Below are positions 15,162-25,120 of a stretch of 42,615 nt of DNA, one piece after another. Source of the stretch: Gemmatimonadota bacterium (lineage in GTDB: Bacteria > Gemmatimonadota > Gemmatimonadetes > Gemmatimonadales > Gemmatimonadaceae). The translations under genes were made by a program, and so were the position numbers. The notes below the pieces were generated by a model. That model did no database searches, was not told where the DNA came from, and was given only the letters and a program-made list of their open reading frames with translations. Every line of letters begins with the position of its first letter. The stretch's first letter is position 1. Location of the stretch: assembly GCA_021299375.1 (NCBI GenBank), contig JAJTGR010000025.1, forward strand, positions 1-42,615, given 5' to 3'.

Positions 15162-18100
15162 TCAGTATCCCAGGTTGACGCGCAGCATCCAGTAACGCAG
15201 GAGCGGCGCCGAGAAGAAGTCGTTGTTGCCACCACCGGTGTTGGCCACCGACCCGTTGGTTTCGGGATCGATACCGGGGAAGCGGTTGTAAAGCAGACCA
15301 AGGTTGCGGCCGACGATCGCGATGTTCGCGCTGCGCGCGCCAATCCTGGAGCCCACCTTGCCCGGCAGCGCATAGGACACGGACAGTTCGCGGAAGCGGA
15401 TGAAGTCGTTCGGCGTGAAGTAGCCCCACACCGTGTTGCCCAGGCGCGCGCTGGTCGTGGCGACCGCGGCCGCCTGGTCGGCCAGGGGCGCCTTCGGGTC
15501 GTTCACCGCGCGACAGTTGCCCGAGATGCACCGCTGGTTCTCGAAGCCCCACTGGTTGTAGTGGCCACCGCGATAATCGAGCAGGGTGCTCACCTGCACC
15601 TTGTTGTTGAAGAACGCGAAGGTGTTGGACCAACCAGCCTCACGCGTCGGGAGCGTCGGGCCCTTGTACTCGGCGGTGTCGCCCACGACGATCTCACCTT
15701 CGGTGATGATGCCGTCGCCGTTCGCATCGTTGATGCTCTTGATGGGACGCGCCCAGAGCGCGAAGGTGGGATAGCCCACCACATTGCGCGCGCCCTGCGT
15801 GACGGCCAGCTGCGCCTTGCCGGCGTCCACGAGCTTGTTCCTGATCAGCGAGCCGTTGAGGCGTGTGCTCCAGTCGAACCACTTGTTGGACATCACGCGC
15901 ATGTCGAGCGCGAGCTCGGCGCCCGCGTTCGAGACGGCCGCGATGTTCTGCCACTGGCTCGTTCCGGCGCCGAAGCTGGGCGGGAGTGGATTCTGAAACA
16001 GTGCGTCCTTCGAGATCTTGCGGAAGTAGGTGGCTTCCACGTTCACGCGGCCGTTGAGCAGCGCCACGTCGAGCCCGGCTTCCGTTTCCGTCGTGACCTC
16101 GGGCCGGAGATCGAAGTTGCCGATGGCCGCGAGCCGCAGCGCTCCCACTTCAGTGCCGCCAAGCGGCACCGTGTTGGCACTCAGGAACTGCAGCGCCGCG
16201 ATGGTGCTTGGCTGCACGCCGGCCTGACCCCAGGCCGCCCGGAAGCGCAGGTTGTTGAAGAGCGTGCTCTGCGGGAACCAGGACTCGTCGCTCATCACGT
16301 ACGAGACGGCCGCACGCGGATACAGCGTATTGCCGGCGTTCCGGCCGAACGCGCTGTTCTGGTCGGTGCGTACGCTGCCCGTGAGGAAGAGGCGATCGTT
16401 CCACGCCACGTCCTGTTGCAGGTACGCGCCGTAGGTGGCGTTCTCCGACGTGAATTCGCTGCTCGTGCGGATGGACGCCGAGTTGGGGGTCTGCGCGCCA
16501 GGTGGCAGCGTATAGCCCTGCACGACGGTCTCGTACTGCGTGTCCTTGAACCACTGCGCACCAGCACTCGTCTTGATGCTGATCGTCGGCGTGAGGGTGA
16601 AGCTCGCCGTGGAGCCAAGGTCCACCGAATACCGCGAGAAAACGCTGCGCGTGGCGTCCTTGCCCCCGGTCTGGCCTGGCGGCCCCCACCCGGTGATGGT
16701 GCCTTCGTTGGCTCGCGCGAAGCGATACGAGTAGCCACTCACCTGGTCGAGACCCACCACGGCGCGGTTCGACAACCACGAGAACGGCTTCCAGTTGACC
16801 TGTGACGAGCCGGTGAAGCGCTGGTCGCGGCGCGACTGGGTCACGGAGAGGATGTCACCGGTGAACTGCGCGGAGTTGCCGTTGAACGCCGTGCGGAAGC
16901 CCGGCGCGAAGTAGCTCTGGAACGACAGACCGGCGAAGAAGCCGCCATCGAAGGGGCTGAGCAGGCTGCGATCGATGAAGCCGGTGTTCAGCGACATGTC
17001 GGCGTTCTTGCCGAGCGGGAACGTGAAGTTGCCGCGCACCGACGTCTGCTTGAGCTGATTCGGTTCGATCTGCTCGTTGGTGGGCCGTGTCCCGCGCAGG
17101 GTGGTGAGGCGCGTGATTTCCGCGTCGGGCATGCGGTACGGACCCGTTTCCTCCTGGCGTTCCGCACTGAAGAAGTACTTCAGATTCTCGGTGCCGCCCG
17201 ACGCGGTGATGCCGAGCTGCTGGCGCGGCTGCGTGGCAAACGGACGCGTCTCCGGGTTCATGAGCGGGTTGAACGTGGTGAGCGAATCCCGTACGCACCG
17301 GCCGAGCGACTGGTCGCTGATGCGGCACAGCACCGCGGCGGTGCCCGGCGTGCCGTTCACCACGTTCCGACCCCACGCGCGGTAGTTGTCGAAGAACGTG
17401 GCCGGCTGATCCACCTGGCCCTGTTCGCCGCTGATCGTCCACCGCGTGGCGCCCGTCTTGCCGCGCTTCGTCTTGATCACGAGCACGCCGTTGGCGGCCG
17501 CCGTGCCGTACAGTGCCGACGCCGATGGCCCCTTGAGGATGTCGACCGATTCGATCTCCTCGGGGTTGAGGCCGCTGAAGTTGTTGATGCGCTGCGTGGA
17601 GTAGTTGCCGGAGGCTGGCGAGTTGTCGATACGCACACCGTCCACCACGATGAGCGGCTCGTTGGACAGAGAGAGGGAGCTCGTCCCGCGAATGCGGATG
17701 GACGACGAGGTTCCGGTCTGACCGGAGCCCTGTACGATCTGCACACCGGCCACGCGGCCCTGGAGCAGCTCGTTCACGTTGGTCGCGGCGGCCTTTTCGA
17801 TGAGGGAGTCAGCCCTCACCGTGGCCACGACGTTGCCGTACGACTTGCGCGACTGTTCCCCGGTGGCCGTCGTGACCACGGCGTCGAGGGTCTTCGCTGC
17901 CGCCATGAGGGCGAAGTCGGCGACGGCCTCACCACCGGCACTGAGCGTGACCGTCTTCGTGAGCGGCTGGTAGCCGAGGCGTACCACGCGCACCACCACC
18001 GAGCCGGCGGTCACGCCGCGGATGGTGTAGCGACCGTCGTTGTCCGACAGGCCGCCCAGTCGTGTCGTGCTGATCGAGATCTGGGCGGCGGCAAGCGCGC

Positions 18101-18215
18101 CACCGGTACCCGCATCCGTTACTCGCCCTCGCACCGTGCCGGTGGCCTGTGCCCATCCCGCAGAGGGCAGCAACAGGAATCCCAGCAGGAGCTTCGCACC
18201 ATCGACTCCGCGCAT
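15162..18215 (-). CDS. SusC/RagA-family TonB-linked outer-membrane transporter
   Basis: The 1017-residue protein begins MRGVDGAKLLLGFLLLPSAGWAQ. A carboxypeptidase-regulatory-like domain (about 24-108, GTVRGRVTDAGTGGALAAAQ) and a TonB plug (about 118-245) follow. The plug carries the SusC hallmark IESVDILKGPSASALYGTAA. The rest is a 22-strand barrel ending in the aromatic YWMLRVNLGY. It imports large nutrients at the expense of the proton motive force through TonB. The start at 18213-18215 is supported by GAGGTG about 6 nt upstream and by the signal peptide; an earlier in-frame ATG gives an unlikely leader. It forms an operon with the SusD gene. Confidence 0.95.
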   Translation of the reverse strand: MRGVDGAKLLLGFLLLPSAGWAQATGTVRGRVTDAGTGGALAAAQISISTTRLGGLSDNDGRYTIRGVTAGSVVVRVVRLGYQPLTKTVTLSAGGEAVADFALMAAAKTLDAVVTTATGEQSRKSYGNVVATVRADSLIEKAAATNVNELLQGRVAGVQIVQGSGQTGTSSSIRIRGTSSLSLSNEPLIVVDGVRIDNSPASGNYSTQRINNFSGLNPEEIESVDILKGPSASALYGTAAANGVLVIKTKRGKTGATRWTISGEQGQVDQPATFFDNYRAWGRNVVNGTPGTAAVLCRISDQSLGRCVRDSLTTFNPLMNPETRPFATQPRQQLGITASGGTENLKYFFSAERQEETGPYRMPDAEITRLTTLRGTRPTNEQIEPNQLKQTSVRGNFTFPLGKNADMSLNTGFIDRSLLSPFDGGFFAGLSFQSYFAPGFRTAFNGNSAQFTGDILSVTQSRRDQRFTGSSQVNWKPFSWLSNRAVVGLDQVSGYSYRFARANEGTITGWGPPGQTGGKDATRSVFSRYSVDLGSTASFTLTPTISIKTSAGAQWFKDTQYETVVQGYTLPPGAQTPNSASIRTSSEFTSENATYGAYLQQDVAWNDRLFLTGSVRTDQNSAFGRNAGNTLYPRAAVSYVMSDESWFPQSTLFNNLRFRAAWGQAGVQPSTIAALQFLSANTVPLGGTEVGALRLAAIGNFDLRPEVTTETEAGLDVALLNGRVNVEATYFRKISKDALFQNPLPPSFGAGTSQWQNIAAVSNAGAELALDMRVMSNKWFDWSTRLNGSLIRNKLVDAGKAQLAVTQGARNVVGYPTFALWARPIKSINDANGDGIITEGEIVVGDTAEYKGPTLPTREAGWSNTFAFFNNKVQVSTLLDYRGGHYNQWGFENQRCISGNCRAVNDPKAPLADQAAAVATTSARLGNTVWGYFTPNDFIRFRELSVSYALPGKVGSRIGARSANIAIVGRNLGLLYNRFPGIDPETNGSVANTGGGNNDFFSAPLLRYWMLRVNLGY

Positions 18216-18860
18216 CGCAAACACCTCGTGTGGGGAAAGGTTGTGCCGCTCCACGCCACGCGAAACCGGCGGGGGGCCACGGATGGGTCCGTGGCCCCTG
18301 CTCGAATCGCGGCCGCCGTGTGGTCCCGCTGCCGATGGCTGCCACGGCCGAAGGGAGCGGCGGCTCACTGGGCGGTGACATCCGGCTCATTCGGCAGGAC
18401 CGAAGAGGGGCAACTCCGGGGCCGGGCGAACGTACCGCTCGCGGGGAGCATTCGCCACTCCGCGCAGCGGTGTCGACGGCGCGGAGCGTGCGGTCGGCCA
18501 TCGGCGCCGGGACACGATGGAGGAGTCCGGACCACGGGACCGCGCTGGGTTGCTGTCGTGAAGCGCGCTTGCCGCGACGGTAGGAGACGCTGCCCGCTCA
18601 CCTGTCTCGGGAAGCTCCCCCCGGGGCCGCAGTCGTCAGCTGGGGTGCGGTGTGGTGACGACGGGGCAGGCGACTCGGGAGTTCGCGTCGGACGCTGGGC
18701 CTGCCTGCGCGGGCCCGAGGAACGTTGGCCCCCTTCATCCCGCCGATGCCGGAAGAGCGTGCGGCACACGCCTTGCAGCCCTCTCGTACCTCTGCGGTGA
18801 GCGAGCCGAAGTCGCCCACCCGGTGTCACCCCGTCTCCCCACCGAGTACCAGTCGATTTC
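18216..18860. other. Gene-free stretch between divergent genes
   Basis: The 645 bp separate the SusC start (minus) from the second PEP-CTERM gene (plus). Open frames on both strands give low-complexity Arg/Gly/Pro translations without start signals. I see no repeat or RNA motif. It presumably carries both promoters. Confidence 0.5.
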
Positions 18861-19601
18861 ATGATCACGAAACGAACGTGTGCCGCCCTGGGCGCCCTAC
18901 TGTGGGCGCCCACCGCGGCGTACGCGCAGGCGAACCTCATCAGAAACGGGTCGTTCGAGCAGTTCACCGTCCCCACGAACGGGGACTACCGCGACCACAC
19001 GGGCTGGATCCGCATGGCCCCCGGCTCCGGGAACCTGACCGAGTGGAGCATCGGGGCGTTCGGTGGAGGCAGTGGCACCATGGGGATCGACCTGCACCTC
19101 GGCACCGGCGACCACCTGCCCCGCCCGGCCCAGCATGGCACCCGCATGGTTGACCTCAACATCGACGGCACCGGGGGGCAGGGCAACGGCCAGGGCACCA
19201 TCTCCCAGACGTTCGCGACGGTCCTCAACAGCTGGTACACGCTCGACTTCTGGCTCGCCGGCCCCAGCAGCGGCACCAGCTGTCCGCAGGGGTGCACCGC
19301 CGACCCGCGCCTGGTCGTGGTGGACATCACGGGAAGCCCCACCCAGACGTTCTCCGTCATCGCGTCCCCTTCGAACGCGGTCAAGTGGTACCAGCAGACC
19401 TTCAGCTTCCAGGCCAACGCCGAGCACACCGCACTGACCTTCTCCCCGGCGGCGAACACCCTGAACGCCGGCTACTGGGGGGCGTTCATCGACCACGTGA
19501 GCGTGAGGCAGGGCACCGTGGTCCCCGAACCATCCACCGTCGCCCTCCTCGCGGCCGGGCTGGTCGGCCTCTTCGCCGCCCAGCGCCGACGTCGAGCCTG
19601 A
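18861..19601 (+). CDS. PEP-CTERM sorting-domain protein, DUF642/choice-of-anchor-like
   Basis: The 246 residues begin MITKRTCAALGALLWAPTAAYAQ (signal peptide). The opening NLIRNGSFEQFTVP is the usual first strand of DUF642/choice-of-anchor jelly-roll domains, and AFIDHVSVRQGTVVPEPS is the last strand running into the sorting signal. The end VVPEPSTVALLAAGLVGLF followed by AAQRRRR is a complete PEP-CTERM anchor. A CPQGC pair near residue 140 could form a disulfide. The role is presumably in the cell surface or exopolysaccharide matrix. It is a separate family from the other PEP-CTERM gene at 2515-3210 except for the tail. Confidence 0.9.
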   Translation: MITKRTCAALGALLWAPTAAYAQANLIRNGSFEQFTVPTNGDYRDHTGWIRMAPGSGNLTEWSIGAFGGGSGTMGIDLHLGTGDHLPRPAQHGTRMVDLNIDGTGGQGNGQGTISQTFATVLNSWYTLDFWLAGPSSGTSCPQGCTADPRLVVVDITGSPTQTFSVIASPSNAVKWYQQTFSFQANAEHTALTFSPAANTLNAGYWGAFIDHVSVRQGTVVPEPSTVALLAAGLVGLFAAQRRRRA

Positions 19602-20177
19602 CCCGCCGGGTGTGAGCCGGCTCCCCATGGCCACCGCGCCGAGGGCCATGGCGTGGGTGGCCGGCGGTTCCGTGCCGGCCGACCGCACTCGATCGCCCGG
19701 TGGAGGAGCGCATGGGAGCCACTGACCGTGGAGGCAACGCCGCACTGTGCTGCCATTACGCATCAGCAGGGGTGTTTTCCAGCGCCTGACGGCCCCTGCA
19801 CATCGCCCCGGCAGTGGCGCGGGGGAGCCGTTGTCCCGGAGGGCAGCGTTCGGTCGGCGCGCGGCGAGGTCAACCATCGCGCCGGTGTGGGCTCGTCAAG
19901 CACTGGCCAGCGATGACTCCGGGCGCGGCCGATGGTGGCACCGACCACCGCTGGCCCGTCGCCGTCGCAAGGTCGACTAACCGTCCGCCACGTCAGCCTC
20001 CGAGCGAGGAAGACCAGACGGTGTTCCTCGCTCCGCGTTTCCCTCTCGGGAACTCGTCACGCCGTGAGGCAGCGTCTCCCGTGCGCGACAGTCACGAGGC
20101 ACACCCCCACGTCCGCCACCCGTGCCAGACAAGGCCGGTAACCGCGCGAGGGCGCCGCAACCGGAGCGCCCGCGCAC
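19602..20177. other. Gene-free stretch
   Basis: These 576 bp lie between the convergent PEP-CTERM and HisD-family genes. I found no coding frame with a domain and no strong hairpin. A short GGGCGC...GCGCCC inverted repeat near 20147-20170 is too small to call a terminator. Confidence 0.5.
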
Positions 20178-21458
20178 TCACCCGCGCGTGAGACGCCGCA
20201 CCCGGATGTCCGCCTGCTCGCGGTGCCCCGAAAAACGTTCGATCGCGCAGAGACGCGAGCAGTACTCCCCCATCGCGACCGACGCCTCGTCGGTCACGAT
20301 GCGCTGATACGTGTGCGTCTTGATGAACTTCCCGACCCACAGCCCGCCGGTGTACCGGCTGGCCCGGCGCGTGGGCAGGGTGTGGTTGGTGCCGATCACC
20401 TTGTCGCCGTATGCGACGTTGGTCCGGTGCCCCAGAAAGAGCGCCCCGTAGTTGGTCAGGCGAGCCAGGAACCAGTCGGGGTCGGCGGTCATCACCTGCA
20501 CGTGTTCGGAGCAGATCCGCTCGCTCTCCGCGAGCATCTCCTCGTCGGTGTCGCAGAGGATGATCTCGCCATGGTCCTGCCACGCCACGCGCGCAATCGG
20601 GGCCGTGTCGAGCCGCGCCAGGACGGCATCGATCGCCTCTGGCAGGCCGTCGGCGATGCGTCGTGACGTGGTGACGCAGACGGCGGGCGACGTGGGGCCG
20701 TGTTCCGCCTGCCCGAGCAGGTCGACCGCGACCAGTTCCGGATCGCAGCTGTCGTCGCAGATGACCAGGGTCTCCGTCGGGCCGGCGAGCAGATCGATCC
20801 CGACGCGCCCGAATAGCTGCCGCTTGGCCTCGGCGACATAGGCGTTCCCGGGGCCGACCAGCATGTCGACCGGCGCCATCTGCGCCGTGCCCAGCGCCAT
20901 CGCGGCGACGGCCTGCACCCCGCCCAGCACGTAGATCTCGTCGGCGCCAGCCAGCGCCATCGCGGCGATGGTCGCGGCCTCCGGCTTTCCCTCGTAGGGC
21001 GGCGTCGCCGCGATCACGCGCCGGACGCCGGCCACGCGGGCCGTGAGCACGCTCATGTGCGCCGAGGCGACCATCGGATACTTCCCGCCCGGCACGTAGC
21101 AGCCGACCGAGTGCACCGGAATGTTGCGATGGCCGAGGATCACGCCCGGGAGCGTCTCCACCTCGACGTCGCGCAGCGACGCCAATTGCACCTCGGCAAA
21201 CCGGCGAATCTGCGCCTGGGCGAAACGGATGTCGTCGAGGGTGCGGGCCGGCAGCGACGCGATGCAGGCGTCGATCTCCGCCTCGCTCAAGCGGAAGGAC
21301 GGCGGCGACCACTGATCGAGCTGTTCGGAGTACGCCCGGACCGCCACGTCGCCGCGGCGCTCGATCTCCAGCAGCATGTGCTCGACCGTGGTCCGGATGG
21401 CCGCGTCGTCCGCGCGCTGCGCTGCCGGCGGCCGGCCGGTCTTCACCTGTCTGATCAT
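20178..21458 (-). CDS. HisD-family dehydrogenase, HpsN-like
   Basis: This 426-residue NAD-dependent zinc dehydrogenase keeps the full set of HisD catalytic positions. Zinc ligands are Gln250 and His253 (GQAEHGP), Asp352 (AYGDKV) and His412 (FSGHRE); the catalytic pair is Glu318-His319 (CSEHVQV). NAD-fold motifs [14 protein letters not shown] and [20 protein letters not shown] are intact. Sequences such as [20 protein letters not shown] and [12 protein letters not shown] look more like the paralogous branch that includes sulfopropanediol 3-dehydrogenase (HpsN) than like biosynthetic HisD. No other his gene is adjacent, which supports the paralog view. The start at 21456-21458 has AGGAGG (21464-21469) 5 nt upstream. 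Confidence 0.88.
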   Translation of the reverse strand: MIRQVKTGRPPAAQRADDAAIRTTVEHMLLEIERRGDVAVRAYSEQLDQWSPPSFRLSEAEIDACIASLPARTLDDIRFAQAQIRRFAEVQLASLRDVEVETLPGVILGHRNIPVHSVGCYVPGGKYPMVASAHMSVLTARVAGVRRVIAATPPYEGKPEAATIAAMALAGADEIYVLGGVQAVAAMALGTAQMAPVDMLVGPGNAYVAEAKRQLFGRVGIDLLAGPTETLVICDDSCDPELVAVDLLGQAEHGPTSPAVCVTTSRRIADGLPEAIDAVLARLDTAPIARVAWQDHGEIILCDTDEEMLAESERICSEHVQVMTADPDWFLARLTNYGALFLGHRTNVAYGDKVIGTNHTLPTRRASRYTGGLWVGKFIKTHTYQRIVTDEASVAMGEYCSRLCAIERFSGHREQADIRVRRLTRG

Positions 21459-21682
21459 CGAAGCCTCCTGAGACTCGTTCGACCCGCGCGGCGCCGTGCC
21501 CGGCCCGTCATGCCCGCTGAACGATGGGGCGCGTGGGCCGCGTGCGCACGATTCCGACCACCGTGCGGTGCTGGCGAGGCCGGCCATCGCGCCGTATGCT
21601 GGACGGAGCGTCATGCACCCCGAGTGAGATCGCCCTCCCGGTGAAACGCCGGTCCCGCGCCTCACCCCCTCCCACCCCCGCG

Positions 21683-23254
21683 ATGTCCCACCGCCCACAC
21701 GCCTCGCTGACACGGCGGCTGTTCACCGGCGCGGCTGCGGCCCCCGCCGTGACACTCCCCGCCCTGGCGGCCGTCCTGCTGCTGCCGCATGTCACGTACG
21801 CCCAAGGCGCCCGCCCGGCGCGCAGTGCGGCCACCCAGCGGCTCATCGCCCGCGGTGACTCGCTGCAGCGGCCGGGGGCGTGGACGCCGCCCCCTGGCGA
21901 CGGGCTGGCGCACCACATTGCCGGCTTTGCCACCACCATGTGCGCCGCGGTCTTCCTGACCGGCCTCGACCCCGCCGACGCCGCCGCCAACGTGGGGTTC
22001 TTCTCCGGGCCGGTCGAATACCGCCGTCAGGTCATCGACACGGTGGTGGACCGCGCCCGCCGCGAGATCCGCCTCACGCTGCCCGGTGGCGTGGTGCGCG
22101 CCGCCAAGGTGTACGGCAGCCAGGGATGCGTCACCCGTTCCGTTGGCGAGGACTCGGTGCACTTCACCCCGCAGCTCGTCACCCCCAACCTTCCTCCGGC
22201 CGCCAGCATGCCGTGGCCCATGGGTGACCTGCTCCCCGCCACGCCGTGGCCCGCCGGCGTGGACTCGGCGCAAGTGACCCGGGCCGTGAACGAGATCTTC
22301 GGCCCCGCCGAGGCGATGACGCTGGGGGTGGTGATCACGCACAAGGGGCGCCTCATCGGCGAGCGGTATGCGCCGGGGATCGGCATTCACACGCCGCTGG
22401 AGAGCTGGTCGATGGGGAAGAGCCTCACCGGCACGCTGGTGGGGCGCCTCATCCAGCTGGGGGTGTACCGGCTGGACCAGCCGGCCCCCATCCCCGAGTG
22501 GCAGCAACCCGGCGATCCGCGACAGGCCATCCGCATCCAGGACATTCTGCGGATGTCCAGCGGGCTGCGCATCCGCGCCCCGCAGGACCCCGACTACGAT
22601 GAATCACTGGGGTACCCCGACCACCTCTACTACTACACCGGCCCCAACGCCTACCAGTGGGCCGCCACGCGGCCGCCGCAGTGGGCCCCCAACACCGTGG
22701 GGCGCTACCGCAACACCGATCCCATCCTGGCCAGCTACCTGGTCAAGCTGGGGGCCGCCAGGCTGGGGCAGGACTACTTCAGCTTTCCGCAGCGTGTGCT
22801 GTTCGACAAGCTGGGAATGCGCGACGTCGTCATCTGGGCCGACCCCGCGGGGAACCTGCTGGGGAACGGCGGCGAGGTCATTGCCGCGCGCGATTGGGCG
22901 CGGCTGGGGATGCTGCACCTGCAGGATGGCGTGTGGAACGGCGAGCGGCTGCTGCCGGAGGGGTTCGTGCGCGAGCATGTGCGCACCCTGGCGCCGGCGT
23001 GGGTGGCCGACGGCCGGCCGCAGTACGGCGGCGCGTTTTTCTGGATCAACGGCGACGGCCGCGAGCCCATGCCCCGCGAGGCGTTCGCCATGCTGGGTGC
23101 CGGCGGGCAGAGCGCCTGGATGATCCCGTCGCACGATCTGGTGATCGTGCGCATCGGCAAGTACCGCGGGTCGGCGGCGGGCGAGGCGGCGCGGCGGAAG
23201 GGGACGGTGACGCTCCTGCAGGCGCTGCGCGGCGCCGAAGGAGCATCCCGATAA
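21683..23254 (+). CDS. Exported serine beta-lactamase-like hydrolase
   Basis: The 523 residues begin with a Tat-like signal ([25 protein letters not shown]). The C-terminal domain is the class C beta-lactamase/DD-peptidase fold: the S-x-x-K nucleophile is Ser243-M-G-Lys246 in WSMGKSLTG, the Y-x-N motif is Tyr342-R-Asn344 in GRYRNTDP, and the third motif is [12 protein letters not shown]. Before it is an extra domain (about 45-190) with [17 protein letters not shown] and VYGSQGCVT, also seen in long members of this family. The substrate is probably an ester, amide or peptide in the periplasm; genuine beta-lactam hydrolysis is not implied. The next gene follows by 5 bp. Confidence 0.9.
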   Translation: MSHRPHASLTRRLFTGAAAAPAVTLPALAAVLLLPHVTYAQGARPARSAATQRLIARGDSLQRPGAWTPPPGDGLAHHIAGFATTMCAAVFLTGLDPADAAANVGFFSGPVEYRRQVIDTVVDRARREIRLTLPGGVVRAAKVYGSQGCVTRSVGEDSVHFTPQLVTPNLPPAASMPWPMGDLLPATPWPAGVDSAQVTRAVNEIFGPAEAMTLGVVITHKGRLIGERYAPGIGIHTPLESWSMGKSLTGTLVGRLIQLGVYRLDQPAPIPEWQQPGDPRQAIRIQDILRMSSGLRIRAPQDPDYDESLGYPDHLYYYTGPNAYQWAATRPPQWAPNTVGRYRNTDPILASYLVKLGAARLGQDYFSFPQRVLFDKLGMRDVVIWADPAGNLLGNGGEVIAARDWARLGMLHLQDGVWNGERLLPEGFVREHVRTLAPAWVADGRPQYGGAFFWINGDGREPMPREAFAMLGAGGQSAWMIPSHDLVIVRIGKYRGSAAGEAARRKGTVTLLQALRGAEGASR

Positions 23255-23259
23255 CGAGG

Positions 23260-24963
23260 ATGCCGCCCGCAACGCTTCCCATCGTGCTGCTGCTTCTCCC
23301 CTCGGTGATGCCCGCCCGCGCGAATCCGGATTGCCGGCAGGCGCTCACGTCGCAGGTCCCCTGGGAGCTGGAGCGGGAGACGCTTTCGAGCAAAGCGGCC
23401 GCGGCCATGAAGCCGGTGTACGGCGAGCTGACGCGGGTGTTCCCCACGTCGCCGAAGGGGCTCCAGCTGCTCTACTACATCAGTGGTGCGGGCGTCCGGC
23501 CCGCTGGGCATGACCCGATCTGGAGCTACACGAGCACGGTTGGGGTCTTTGACCTCATCTGCTCGGAGACCAGCGGCGGAGCCACGGAGATCAGGGCCGA
23601 GCACGAGACCAGCGCGTGGCTGTATTTCATGGTCAACTCGTTTCCGATCAGGGGTCTCGCGAGTTTCACCACCGAGATGAAGTTCGGCCGGTGGGAACTG
23701 CCCCTGCATCTGGTGGGTGACCTTCGGGTCATCGAGAGTCCGACGGGGCTGACCTCGATCTACGCATTCAACGCGAAAGGCGAACAGACGTTCGCCGGCT
23801 GGTATTTCTCGGCCATCAAGACACCACCGTTCCGGAAGCTGTCGTGGTCGGAGCTGGCCGATGTCTACCGTACGTACTGGAGCACGAAGATCGACAGGAG
23901 CATCAAGGACCTCGAGGAGTCGCGGGCGGCCTCGCAACGGGCGATCCAGAGGGTCAACGCCGACGGGAGCATGAGTCCGAAGGAGCGCGAGGAATTTCTC
24001 CGCATCAGCGAGACCGCCGACGCGAAGACGCGGAGCGTGATCGACACGCTCAGGGGCTACCGGGGAGACATGCTCCGCACGACCGACGCGATGAAGCGCC
24101 GGCCGGATGCGTCGTCGCCGGCGTATGTCGGGTTCATCAACGATCTGCTCTATGACCCGAAATCGCTCAGCGCCGCGCCCGGCACGGGCTATCACGTCTT
24201 CGTGGAGAACCGCGAGATCTTCGACCGCACCGTGCCGACCTGGAAGCCGCAGACCGTCCTGGTCCGACTCCGGCGGAGCAATGCGTCGGCCGCCAAGACC
24301 GCGTTCTTCGATCGGTTCGAGAAGGAATTCGACTTCAACGTCCTCCGGCAGTTGAGCGGGCTTCCGGCCGTGGCCGCTCGCGCCACGATCGCCGAAATCG
24401 GCAGCACGCCGCAAGGCCGTGCGTCGGCAGGCAACCCATCCGGCACTCTTCCCGCCGGAAGCGGTGCGGACGCGGCCGGCGCGGGTTTCACCGAGGACTT
24501 CTCAGGTTCGGTCGCTGGCCAGGCGCCCTCGGGCTGGACCGTCGACAGCCCGCAAGCGCTCGTCCGCGAATTCGGCGGAACGAAGCGGTTGGTGCTGAAG
24601 GGCTCCCGCCTCGCCTTCCCCAAACAGGTCAACGACTTCGAGATGCGGCGCGTCGCGCTCACGCTCGATCCCTACTGGAACGATTTCGGCCAGTGGACGC
24701 TGCAGGTCTTCGACTCGCGTGGCGGCTTCCTGAGCAGCAAGTCGGACAAGACCCCGATCTTCTACCGGGACCGGAACTCGGTCGGCGTCCGGATCGTCCG
24801 CGACGGCACCCTGATGACCGTGTACTTCAACGGCACCAAGGTCATCGAGCAATCCGTTCTGGGCGAGGGCATCCGCTGGAACTTCATCGGTTTCGGCCTG
24901 TCGGGTTCGGCGAGCGCGGAGGCTGCCGACGAGATCAGCATCGGCAACATCCGTCTCAAGTAG
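23260..24963 (+). CDS. Secreted protein of unknown function with C-terminal lectin-like domain
   Basis: The 567 residues begin MPPATLPIVLLLLPSVMPARA, a signal peptide, then NPDCRQ. The central part (about 30-400) is mixed helix/strand with a charged helical stretch (WSTKIDRSIKDLEESRAASQRAIQ, near 205-235) and matches no family I can name. From about residue 408 a DFSGSVAGQAPSGWTV block starts a beta-rich domain with NDFGQWTLQVFDSRGG and DGTLMTVYFNGTKVIEQ, like the concanavalin/laminin-G-type folds that bind sugars. Codon use looks less extremely GC3-biased than its neighbours. It lies 5 bp behind the beta-lactamase-like gene and is probably co-transcribed. ATG at 23260 is the only start that gives the signal peptide; no ideal ribosome site is seen. 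Confidence 0.75.
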   Translation: MPPATLPIVLLLLPSVMPARANPDCRQALTSQVPWELERETLSSKAAAAMKPVYGELTRVFPTSPKGLQLLYYISGAGVRPAGHDPIWSYTSTVGVFDLICSETSGGATEIRAEHETSAWLYFMVNSFPIRGLASFTTEMKFGRWELPLHLVGDLRVIESPTGLTSIYAFNAKGEQTFAGWYFSAIKTPPFRKLSWSELADVYRTYWSTKIDRSIKDLEESRAASQRAIQRVNADGSMSPKEREEFLRISETADAKTRSVIDTLRGYRGDMLRTTDAMKRRPDASSPAYVGFINDLLYDPKSLSAAPGTGYHVFVENREIFDRTVPTWKPQTVLVRLRRSNASAAKTAFFDRFEKEFDFNVLRQLSGLPAVAARATIAEIGSTPQGRASAGNPSGTLPAGSGADAAGAGFTEDFSGSVAGQAPSGWTVDSPQALVREFGGTKRLVLKGSRLAFPKQVNDFEMRRVALTLDPYWNDFGQWTLQVFDSRGGFLSSKSDKTPIFYRDRNSVGVRIVRDGTLMTVYFNGTKVIEQSVLGEGIRWNFIGFGLSGSASAEAADEISIGNIRLK

Positions 24964-25083
24964 ACAGGCTGCAGCGAGCGCAGTGGGTGACGGCGATGCG
25001 GGATGGGGCGCCGCGAGCGTGGCGACCGCGGCCGACGACACGGACCGCGTGGTCGCCCGGGGCGGCTCGCGCTGACGCCGGTA

Positions 25084-25112
25084 CGGGAATACTTCCGCCG
25101 CCGATTCCCTCT
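25084..25112 (+). promoter_or_regulatory. Candidate autoregulated ECF promoter
   Basis: CGGGAATA (25084-25091), 12 unconserved bases, then ATTCCCTCT (25104-25112). The same block with one change recurs at 31143-31171 before the copper/CHRD lipoprotein gene. GGGAAT and the later TCTA match the form of an ECF -35 (GGAAC-like) and -10 (TCTA-like) 17 bp apart. GGGAAT/ATTCCC is also an inverted repeat. The end lies 8 nt before the sigma-factor ATG, so the transcript could be leaderless. Confidence 0.55.
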
Positions 25113-25120
25113 ACCCCCGC

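Noticed and set aside
13421-16805. 585- and 632-residue plus-strand frames
   Set aside because: Antisense to SusD and SusC. No start signal or family motif.
20092-21312. 406-residue minus-strand frame
   Set aside because: Shifted frame of the HisD-family gene; no motif.
21683-23254. True beta-lactamase resistance gene
   Set aside because: The SxxK/YxN fold is shared by many esterases and peptidases, and the extra N-terminal domain and context do not indicate resistance.
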